This document shows, one piece after another, positions 27,755 through 34,388 of a DNA stretch of 64,000 nt. Position numbers and translations under genes: made by a program. How positions within the stretch are numbered: the stretch's first letter is position 1; each line of letters begins with the position of its first letter. The DNA is from Saccharophagus sp. K07 (GTDB lineage: Bacteria > Pseudomonadota > Gammaproteobacteria > Pseudomonadales > Cellvibrionaceae), in the NCBI RefSeq assembly GCF_014336955.1, contig NZ_QRAI01000001.1, positions 744,001-808,000 on the forward strand, given 5' to 3'. Under the pieces are notes generated by a model, which worked only from the letters and a program-made list of their open reading frames with translations, had not been told where the DNA came from and did no database searches.

Positions 27755-27770
27755 CCTCCCACTCCCTCGT

Positions 27771-27807
27771 AACACTGCCCTATGTCACGGCGATATAGGG
27801 CAGTGTT
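27771..27807. terminator. Perfect 13-bp hairpin between CBM9 gene and dinB
   Basis: AACACTGCCCTAT pairs exactly with ATAGGGCAGTGTT around an 11-base loop. It lies 16 bases after the CBM9 stop. A T-run is lacking, so it may be an attenuator or RNA-stabilising stem and not a classical terminator. Confidence 0.6.
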
Positions 27808-27843
27808 GTAGAATCGGCTCTTTGCTATTTACCGCTTAGAGCC

Positions 27844-29052
27844 ATGTCGCAACACCCTCCGTCATCTCAATCCCGCCCGCGACGTATCGCCCATTTGGAT
27901 ATGGATGCGTTTTTTGCGTCGGTTGAGTTATTGCGCTACCCGGAATTGCGCGGCATGCCGGTGGTGGTAGGTGGGCGGTCGATACACAAGCCGGTGGAGC
28001 AGCCGGACGGTACGCGGGTATTTTCCCGTCTGCGCGATTATGTCGGTCGCGGCGTTGTGACCACATCCACTTATGAGGCAAGAGCGCTGGGTGTGTTTTC
28101 CGCCATGGGCACCATGAAGGCGGCTAAATTGGCTCCGGACGCGATTTTGTTGCCCGCCGATTTCGAAGCCTACCGCCATTACTCCTCACTATTTAAACAA
28201 GCTGTCGTGCGTATTGCTCCGGTTATTGAGGATCGCGGAATCGACGAAATTTATATCGATCTCACCGAACATCCGGAAACCGACACGCGCGAACTGGCAA
28301 CGCAAATCAAAAAAGCGGTGCGCGATGCAACGCAGCTGACCTGCTCGATTTGTGTTGCCGAAAATAAATTGCTTGCGAAATTGGGCTCGGAATTGGACAA
28401 GCCGGACGGTTTGACGATTTTGACGCGCGCCGATATTCCAACGCGAATTTGGCCGCTGGCGGTCGGTAAAGTGAATGGCATAGGACCAAAATCCGCCGCT
28501 AAATTAAACGCTTTAAATATTCTGACGGTTGGCGATTTGGCGCGCGCGGATAAATTATTGCTGCGCGAACATTTCGGCCAAAACTATGCCGAATGGTTGC
28601 ATGCCGCTGCGCATGGCGAAGATGACAGGCCGATTTCCACTGGTGGACAATCAAAATCCATCAGCCGCGAAACCACATTCGAGCGCGATTTGCATGCACG
28701 CCAGGATCGTGAACAGCTGACGCCAATTTTTACGCAACTGTGTCAGCGTTTATCGGCGGATTTAAAACGCAAAGGTTATTTGGCGCGTACCATTGGCATC
28801 AAACTGCGTTACACCGATTTTCGTCGCATTACACGCGACCTCACTTTGTCGACGCCAACGGATGATCCGGTTGTGATTCGCAAAACTGCAGGAGAATGTT
28901 TGCGCAGGGTGGATTTGGAACGAAAGTTTCGCTTGCTCGGGGTTAAAGCGAGCGGCTTAATCAAATCGGAAGATTGGAATAAACAGGAAGAGATAAGGGA
29001 GCAATATCAGCCCGATTTATTTGATGAAAATGGTGGCTCCGGAAGCCTTTAG
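27844..29052 (+). CDS. dinB: DNA polymerase IV
   Basis: The 402-residue Y-family translesion polymerase has catalytic aspartates D19 and D21 in HLDMDAFFASVE and the acidic pair in GIDEIYID, followed by AENKLLAKLGSELDKPDG. The HhH motif VNGIGPKSAAKL and the little-finger domain follow. Near the C-terminus QPDLF (389-393) is a sliding-clamp binding motif. A longer loop (about 46-69, SIHKPVEQPDGTRVFSRL) is inserted relative to E. coli DinB. The ribosome-binding site is weak (TAGAG). No LexA box could be identified with certainty. Confidence 0.93.
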   Translation: MSQHPPSSQSRPRRIAHLDMDAFFASVELLRYPELRGMPVVVGGRSIHKPVEQPDGTRVFSRLRDYVGRGVVTTSTYEARALGVFSAMGTMKAAKLAPDAILLPADFEAYRHYSSLFKQAVVRIAPVIEDRGIDEIYIDLTEHPETDTRELATQIKKAVRDATQLTCSICVAENKLLAKLGSELDKPDGLTILTRADIPTRIWPLAVGKVNGIGPKSAAKLNALNILTVGDLARADKLLLREHFGQNYAEWLHAAAHGEDDRPISTGGQSKSISRETTFERDLHARQDREQLTPIFTQLCQRLSADLKRKGYLARTIGIKLRYTDFRRITRDLTLSTPTDDPVVIRKTAGECLRRVDLERKFRLLGVKASGLIKSEDWNKQEEIREQYQPDLFDENGGSGSL

Positions 29053-29191
29053 CGAAAAGCATCACCTTAATTTTGAGAACTTCGTCCAAACTAATTCCGA
29101 TTCAGTTCTCCTTCTTTGCAGGCAAACCTTGAGGAAGCCGCGTAATCGGCTTACCATCTGCACAATTTTCGACCGAACAGGCAGAGCGACC

Positions 29192-29890
29192 ATGGAATTT
29201 CTCAACAAATCTTGCCAAAACTGTCACAAACCCATGAACGGTGGCGTCTATCGCGCCTCACATGTTTGCCCTCACTGCTTGTTCGAACATGAGGGTGGGA
29301 AAAAATCACGCAAGCGCTATAAAACTGCGTCTGCGGTTTCTTCCGTCAGCAATGACCAAGCCTATGCCGGTCAACCCGCTGACGAACATACCGATCAGCA
29401 ATACGCCGCTGAGGCCTACGCTTCCAATGAATCCCAAGAGCTGGAAGATACAGAGAAGCGTCAAGCCATAGTGCGCGCAGTTCCCACTCCAGAGGCCTCT
29501 GCAGGCGTTTCTGAGACAGCCACCGAAGCTCCTCAGACACCCTCTGTCACCCTGACCACCAAACCCGCCACTGATCATTCCATCCTGGAAGACATGGGTG
29601 ATGTCACTGCCGAATGTGTGCTGAATTTAAAAGTCACTCCGGATATGTTCATCGACGGCAAATTTGTCGGCACCAAGAGCGACAAAGTAAAAGCCGCATT
29701 GGAGCAGGGCAAAAAACACGTGCTGAACCAACTGCGTCAAAAAGCTCAGGAAAAAGGCGCCAACCTAGTAGCCAACATCACCATGAAAAACGCCGTTAAA
29801 AGTGCTGATGCCCAAAACGTCAAAATGCTGGTACAAGCCGCTGGTTTTGCCGTAGTGGCTGAGTTGGCTGGGGAAGTGGCTGAGGTTTAA
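29192..29890 (+). CDS. Zinc-ribbon protein with YbjQ-like C-terminal domain
   Basis: The 232-residue protein has an N-terminal zinc ribbon (CQNC at 8-11 and CPHC at 26-29), a basic patch (KKSRKRYK), a long polar acidic linker, and a C-terminal domain with QEKGANLVANITMKNAVKS that resembles the YbjQ/DUF74 fold (heavy-metal-binding-like). Function unknown. The frame continues upstream to 29021 inside dinB, but the zinc-ribbon N-terminus fixes the ATG at 29192. A terminator follows. Confidence 0.68.
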   Translation: MEFLNKSCQNCHKPMNGGVYRASHVCPHCLFEHEGGKKSRKRYKTASAVSSVSNDQAYAGQPADEHTDQQYAAEAYASNESQELEDTEKRQAIVRAVPTPEASAGVSETATEAPQTPSVTLTTKPATDHSILEDMGDVTAECVLNLKVTPDMFIDGKFVGTKSDKVKAALEQGKKHVLNQLRQKAQEKGANLVANITMKNAVKSADAQNVKMLVQAAGFAVVAELAGEVAEV

Positions 29891-29924
29891 TCTCGGTTAG
29901 AGAACCGACAAGGTTGTTATGCCT

Positions 29925-29957
29925 AAACGCCCGATGGAAATCATCGGGCGTTTTTGT
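29925..29957 (+). terminator. Terminator after zinc-ribbon gene
   Basis: A perfect 12-bp stem (AAACGCCCGATG / CATCGGGCGTTT) is followed by T residues. Confidence 0.9.
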
Positions 29958-29972
29958 TTGATAACAAATATG

Positions 29973-30009
29973 CCCTCACCTCAACCCTCTCCCAGTGGGA
30001 GAGGGGGAC
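29973..30009 (+). repeat. REP-like intergenic repeat, copy 1
   Basis: The unit reads CCCTCACCTCAACCCTCTCC, then C-AGT-GGGAGAGGGGGAC, with an internal CCCTCTCCC / GGGAGAGGG palindrome. It is the common gammaproteobacterial GGGAGAGGG-type repeat. A second copy lies in inverted orientation at 30129-30164, making a BIME-like pair. Confidence 0.85.
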
Positions 30010-30074
30010 TTAAGATCTGTCCAATGTGTTACCCAGTGGTCGGTTGTACTTCCTTGCTCATACCATAACTTGTG

Positions 30075-30119
30075 TAACCCATGTTCCCGGTTTGAGTTGT
30101 TACCTATGTTGCCGGTTTG
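30075..30119 (+). repeat. Two 20-bp direct repeats, possible IS-end remnant
   Basis: TAACCCATGTTCCCGGTTTG (30075-30094) and TTACCTATGTTGCCGGTTTG (30100-30119) match at 17 of 20 positions with a 25-base period. Such ATGT-CCGG repeats occur at transposase-binding ends of some insertion sequences; no transposase gene is near, so this would be a remnant. It lies between the two REP-like units. Confidence 0.4.
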
Positions 30120-30128
30120 CACACGGCC

Positions 30129-30164
30129 GTCCCCTCTCCCTCCGGGAGAGGGCTAGGGTGAGGG
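30129..30164 (-). repeat. REP-like intergenic repeat, copy 2 (inverted)
   Basis: Read on the minus strand, CCCTCACCCTAGCCCTCTCC, then C-GGA-GGGAGAGGGGAC, matches copy 1 at nearly every base. With copy 1 it could fold into a large cruciform or act as a gyrase or transcription-boundary element. Confidence 0.85.
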
Positions 30165-30208
30165 CTGTTGGAAAGTGGTGGTGTTTTATTAGGATGGGGC
30201 ACAAAACA

Positions 30209-30237
30209 AAAAGGCCAACCATATCGGTTGGCCTTTT
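30209..30237. terminator. Bidirectional terminator before GH43 stop
   Basis: A perfect 12-bp stem (AAAAGGCCAACC / GGTTGGCCTTTT) lies 20 bases beyond the GH43 stop on the minus strand, with A and T runs on both sides. Confidence 0.88.
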
Positions 30238-30256
30238 CGTTGCGAGAATTTTTCTC

Positions 30257-31933
30257 TTAATCGATTCGCGCGTGTAATCCCAAATAAGTACCCACAAAGC
30301 CTCCCGCTTTTTGCGTACTCAGGATTTTACCGTCGAGAGTTTTGCCAACAGGCTTCCATTTTTTGTCGCCATCCGCGCGGTAATAAAACGCAATTTTTCC
30401 TTCATCACCTTCCACTTTAAAATCCACATGGCTGCGGACTTTGGGGATTTCGATGATGTGGATCGCAGCTGGTGCGGATTGTTCGGCTTTTTCCAAAACT
30501 ACGCGATATTTTGGTTTTTTACCCGGCACTTTTTGTGCGGCGATAAAATAATGTGCTTGTTCGCTTTGGAAAACCACAAGTCCAGCAGTCACATTCTCTT
30601 CCAGCGGAAGTGCCAAACGAGTGGACGCTTCATAAGTGTGGTGCTGCTGACGACGGCCAATAAATGCTGGCTGGACAGAATCTGCCATGCTCACCTTACG
30701 CGCTTTCAACAATACGCCTTTGCCATTTCCTAATTCATACGGGTTGCTATCGGAGGTGCGCAACACGTTCCATTCAAAGCCCAAAGCCGGTTTGCTGAAA
30801 TCGTCAACCCATTTGAAATTGCCGGTCAAAGTAACGGCATTTTCTGTAGTAGGCAGGCCTTTGGGTTTTGGCAATTGATAAGGAATTTCCGTTTTTGCAG
30901 GCAAAATATGCGGCCAGCCGTCTTTCCAGGTAACGGGCAATAAAAAGGTCTCACGGCCGATATTGAAATAATCCTGGTCGTAATTGCGCGTGGCCAAAAA
31001 TACCGCCCACCATTCGCCTGCAGAAGTTTGCACCATATCTGCGTGGCCAGCGGTAGCAATCGGATTTTTGCGCGCAGGGTCGAGATCGCGTTGAGTCAGG
31101 ATCGGATTATTTTCGTAAGGAACAAAAGGCTCGGCCAGAGAACGGGTACGGAAAATGACTTCCGAATGCTGATCTGCCGTGCCGCCTTCGGCGCACATCA
31201 GGTAATACCAACCATTAATTTTGTAAATGTGTGGTGCTTCGATCCAAATGGGTTTTTTGGCGAGATCAGTTCCGCCATTAACCAATAATTTCGCGGAATT
31301 TTTCACGACTTTTTGTTGTTTAACGTCGTATTCCCACATCCAGATTGCGCGGTGGCCATCGTACAGAGGTTCACCCGGCGGTGGACCGTTATGAGTGATA
31401 TAAACTTTGCCGTCGTCATCAAAAAACATCGACGGATCTATACCGTCAATTTCCGGCAGAAAAATCGGGTTCGACCAATCGCCCGCGGGGTCGGTGGCCG
31501 TCACAATAAAATTACCGCCGCCGTCCACATTAGTAGTGATCATGTAAAAAGTGCCGTTGTGGTAACGAATCGCCGGTGCAAATACACCGCGTGACACGCC
31601 CGCATCTTTGATATTGAGTTGTTCCGGGCGGTCCAATATGTAGCCCAGTGGCTGCCAATTCACCAAATCCGTACTTTTAAAAATCGGCACGCCGGGGAAA
31701 TAGGCGAAAGAAGAGGTCACCATATAAAAGGCATCGCCCGCGCGGGTGATGCTGGGGTCGGGGTAAAATCCGGAAAAAATCGGATTCTGGAAATGACCCT
31801 CCGCCGGTTTTTTTTCATATACCGCATCTTTTCCCTGATATTCGAACCAAGCGAAGCGAGCAGTTGGATCACTCGCGAATGCATGACTGCATAGAAGAGT
31901 TAAAACAGTGCAAAAAAAAGCGGAAATTTTCAT
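30257..31933 (-). CDS. Secreted GH43 glycoside hydrolase (xylosidase/arabinofuranosidase)
   Basis: The 558-residue protein has a signal peptide (1-20), a five-bladed propeller GH43 domain (about 48-345) and a C-terminal concanavalin-like beta-sandwich (about 365-558), the usual beta-xylosidase pairing. The catalytic base is D59 in FYPDPS, the pKa modulator D166 in GIDPSMF, and the acid E232 in WIEAPH. It should release xylose or arabinose from plant hemicellulose in the periplasm or outside the cell. The specific substrate cannot be read from sequence. The upstream region contains a 22-bp repeated motif. Confidence 0.92.
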   Translation of the reverse strand: MKISAFFCTVLTLLCSHAFASDPTARFAWFEYQGKDAVYEKKPAEGHFQNPIFSGFYPDPSITRAGDAFYMVTSSFAYFPGVPIFKSTDLVNWQPLGYILDRPEQLNIKDAGVSRGVFAPAIRYHNGTFYMITTNVDGGGNFIVTATDPAGDWSNPIFLPEIDGIDPSMFFDDDGKVYITHNGPPPGEPLYDGHRAIWMWEYDVKQQKVVKNSAKLLVNGGTDLAKKPIWIEAPHIYKINGWYYLMCAEGGTADQHSEVIFRTRSLAEPFVPYENNPILTQRDLDPARKNPIATAGHADMVQTSAGEWWAVFLATRNYDQDYFNIGRETFLLPVTWKDGWPHILPAKTEIPYQLPKPKGLPTTENAVTLTGNFKWVDDFSKPALGFEWNVLRTSDSNPYELGNGKGVLLKARKVSMADSVQPAFIGRRQQHHTYEASTRLALPLEENVTAGLVVFQSEQAHYFIAAQKVPGKKPKYRVVLEKAEQSAPAAIHIIEIPKVRSHVDFKVEGDEGKIAFYYRADGDKKWKPVGKTLDGKILSTQKAGGFVGTYLGLHARID

Positions 31934-32250
31934 AAGTTATTAGCTCTTTGGGTAAATTTGCTTTCTTATTAAGTTAAAGCGCCCGCCATTCAAACCTCAT
32001 ATCCGCCTTTCGACAAGAGGGTTATGCCAGACGTGCTATTAAGCCGACGGGCACCCGCACAAATTTTAGGCAAAAGCTGATCAGGCTTATGCAACAAGCC
32101 CATCTCGTTTATGCACCAAAGCCATCTAGCGTATGGACCTCGTATTCGAATAGGGAAGGGCACGGCCCCTATGTGACCACATTGAACCGGGTGAAGGTTC
32201 CGTTAAACTAGCGGCTTTTCCTCAAGGACATCCACCAACACGAGGTTTCC
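31934..32250. other. Divergent intergenic region GH43 / MscS-like
   Basis: The 317-base gap carries the GH43 promoter (leftward) and that of the MscS-like gene (rightward). Its distinctive content is a set of 22-base-phased TATG motifs at 32088-32135, listed separately. No further gene is visible. Confidence 0.5.
32088..32135 (+). repeat. Phased 22-bp repeats upstream of GH43
   Basis: TATGCAACAAGCCCATCTCG begins at 32088, TATGCACCAAAGCCATCTAG at 32110 and a third TATG at 32132; the period is exactly 22 bases, about two helical turns. The first two units match at most positions. Same-face direct repeats like these are typical of AraC-type or tandem activator sites, so they may control GH43. 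Confidence 0.5.
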
Positions 32251-32862
32251 ATGCCTGAATTTGGCCTAAAACTGATTTACGCCCTGTTGATCTTCCTCGC
32301 TGCCTATACCTTGCAACGCCTGGCCCGCCGTGGCGCAAGGATGGTAAAGGCGCGTCATTGGCTGCCACCCACGGTAGCGGTGCTGATCGGCAACCTGGTG
32401 CGGTGGGGTATTTGGATCTGCGCGGTGCTGTTCGTGCTGGAGCTGTTCGGCATGCCGATCCGCGCGCTGTGGGCTGGGCTGTTATCGGTGGCGGTGTTGG
32501 TTGCCGTAGCTTTTGTGGCCTCCTGGAGCATCCTCGCCAATATTCTCAGTGCCGTGGTACTGCTCGCGTTTTCCCGCGCGCGCATCGGCGACATAGTGGA
32601 GCTGCGCGATACCAAACAGGACGAAGTCGGCATGCGCGGCAAAATCATCGACATCAATTTATTTTTCGTCACCATTCAAGAATTAAAACCCGAACTCTCT
32701 ATTAGCGAAACTCCTCCCTTCACCCAAATTCCCAACCATTTATTTTTCTTCCGCGTCAGCCGCTGCTGGCGTGGCGAACATACCAAGCCGCTGAAGCAGG
32801 CTTTTAAAGAAGAAAAAGTTGTGGAATTACCAGAGGATAAAGCGGAAAGCAAATCTCCATAA
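32251..32862 (+). CDS. MscS-like mechanosensitive channel family protein
   Basis: The 203-residue protein has three hydrophobic segments in the first half; the stretch VLVAVAFVASWSILANILSAVVLLAFSRARIGDIVELRD fits the pore helix and beta domain of MscS (split here over about 85-125). The C-terminal part is short and charged, so it is smaller than canonical MscS (about 280). It may gate ions under osmotic stress. It diverges from GH43 and is followed by a terminator. Confidence 0.72.
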   Translation: MPEFGLKLIYALLIFLAAYTLQRLARRGARMVKARHWLPPTVAVLIGNLVRWGIWICAVLFVLELFGMPIRALWAGLLSVAVLVAVAFVASWSILANILSAVVLLAFSRARIGDIVELRDTKQDEVGMRGKIIDINLFFVTIQELKPELSISETPPFTQIPNHLFFFRVSRCWRGEHTKPLKQAFKEEKVVELPEDKAESKSP

Positions 32863-32894
32863 AACCGAGTGCATTAAGAAAATATGTGGTTACA

Positions 32895-32924
32895 AAAAAG
32901 CCCGGCAATAACGCCGGGCTTTTT
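32895..32924 (+). terminator. Terminator after MscS-like gene
   Basis: A 12-bp stem (AAAAAGCCCGGC / GCCGGGCTTTTT) encloses a 6-base loop and can act on both strands. Confidence 0.9.
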
Positions 32925-33038
32925 GCATTTACAGAACTCTATTTGATGCCAAAGCTTGGTCCCCCTCTTAAAACGAACCCCAACCTGGCACGAATATCGC
33001 TAACCTGTGACCTAAATGAGCTGAGCCCCGCGCGCGGC

Positions 33039-33197
33039 TCAGTCGCAGATGTGAGCTGTTGCGATTCCAAGAATAACGATCAGAATTCGGAACAGCCCAA
33101 TGCCAAAAACGCCTATCCAACGGATTTTTATAGCTTTTTTCTCCCCAAAGGGGATTTCACCCGAGCCAACTCCAGCAATCGCTGCTAACCTCGCCAT
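33039..33197 (-). CDS. Small putative membrane protein (52 residues)
   Basis: An unbroken 53-codon frame starts with ATG at 33197, with AGGAAG 6 bases upstream, and stops at TGA 33039-33041. The product starts MARLAAIAGVGSGEIPFGEK and contains one hydrophobic helix (WIGVFGIGLFRILIVILGIA). The pattern KKA..IRWIGVFGIGLFR vaguely recalls a TerC-family segment, so it could be a truncated TerC-like remnant or a genuine small protein. It is divergent from the sbcD-like gene. Confidence 0.42.
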   Translation of the reverse strand: MARLAAIAGVGSGEIPFGEKKAIKIRWIGVFGIGLFRILIVILGIATAHICD

Positions 33198-33233
33198 AAG
33201 TTTCTTCCTGAAAGATTTATAGGAGTCTGGCGC

Positions 33234-34388
33234 TTGGCACGCTTTCTACACACAGCCGATTGGCAAATTGGTCGACACTCATTATTAAGCTCGGGCCGCA
33301 TGAGTACAGGCCGCTTTACAGAAGATGAAGCCGCACTTCTGGCGGAAGCGCGATTTACCGCGATTGAACGCATAGCCGCCGTGGGAATGGCGGAAAAAGT
33401 CGATGCGGTTTTGGTGGCGGGCGATTTATTCGACGCGCAAACCGTATCCGACAAAACCATTCGCCGCGCCTTTCAGGCGATGGCTTCATATATAGGCCTT
33501 TGGCTGGTAATTCCCGGCAATCACGACGCGGCCTTGTCAGAAAGCGTCTGGACGCGCGCTCAGCGCCTCGGCGCAATTCCGCAAAACGTCCAATTATTGC
33601 TGCAGCCAGAGCCAGTGTTATTTGCCGACAAAGGTTTTGCCGTACTGCCCGCACCACTTACACAACGGCAGACCTATCACGACCTGACCCAATGGTTTGA
33701 AAGCGACAGCGCGCAAACACCGCCACATTTACTGCGCATTGGCCTTGCTCACGGCAGTGTGGAAGGGCAATTGCCGGAATCCGCCGACTCATCCAATCCC
33801 ATTTCCGCCGAACGCGCACACACCGCCAAATTGGATTATTTGGCCCTTGGCGACTGGCACGGCACCAAACAAATCAACTCGCGCACTTGGTACAGCGGCA
33901 CGCCGGAGCAGGATCGATTTAAAGATAACGGCGCAGGCAACGTATTAATTGTCGATATAGAAAAGCCGGGCGCGGAGCCGCAGGTAAGCGTACATTCCAT
34001 CGGCCAACATCAATGGGTCAAACGCGAATACACCCTCGCCGTGGATGCCGATTTGGATCACCTGCGCACCGAGCTTGGGCAAATTGCGGATAAATCCGTT
34101 ATCGCTTTAACCATTCGCGGCCAAGTCAGCCTGCACAACCACCAACAATTAATGCAGATATTGGGCGACGCCGAAGCTCGCCACCGCAGCTTTCAATGCG
34201 ATTTCAGCCAATTGCGTTTGCAACCGACGGCGGATGATATAGCCGCACTGCATGCGGACGGCTACGTGGGCGAAGTGATCGAAGAATTGCGGCAGCGGCA
34301 GGAGCAAGCCGATGGCGAAACCGCACACGAAGCGCTTGCCATTCTGGCGGACCTGTTGCGCCAGCAAAACGCGGAGGCATCCGCATGA
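33234..34388 (+). CDS. SbcD/Mre11-like (YhaO-like) DNA repair nuclease
   Basis: The 384-residue metallophosphoesterase has the Mre11 motifs HTADWQIGR (6-14), VAGDLFD, PGNHD, LAHGSVEG and ALGDWHG, which bind two metal ions. With its partner it should process DNA ends as exo/endonuclease. The sequence and partner resemble the YhaO/YhaN branch, not classical SbcCD. The TTG start is supported by AGGAG at 33221-33225, 8 bases away, and by the conserved N-terminus MARFLHTADW. Its stop overlaps the ATPase start (ATGA). Confidence 0.88.
   Translation: MARFLHTADWQIGRHSLLSSGRMSTGRFTEDEAALLAEARFTAIERIAAVGMAEKVDAVLVAGDLFDAQTVSDKTIRRAFQAMASYIGLWLVIPGNHDAALSESVWTRAQRLGAIPQNVQLLLQPEPVLFADKGFAVLPAPLTQRQTYHDLTQWFESDSAQTPPHLLRIGLAHGSVEGQLPESADSSNPISAERAHTAKLDYLALGDWHGTKQINSRTWYSGTPEQDRFKDNGAGNVLIVDIEKPGAEPQVSVHSIGQHQWVKREYTLAVDADLDHLRTELGQIADKSVIALTIRGQVSLHNHQQLMQILGDAEARHRSFQCDFSQLRLQPTADDIAALHADGYVGEVIEELRQRQEQADGETAHEALAILADLLRQQNAEASA

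Noticed and set aside
27119-27775. Minus-strand frame opposite the CBM9 gene
   Set aside because: Antisense shadow; the plus strand has a signal peptide and a recognised domain.
32886-33188. 100-codon plus-strand frame before the SbcD-like gene
   Set aside because: It begins inside the MscS terminator and overlaps the better-supported minus-strand small gene.
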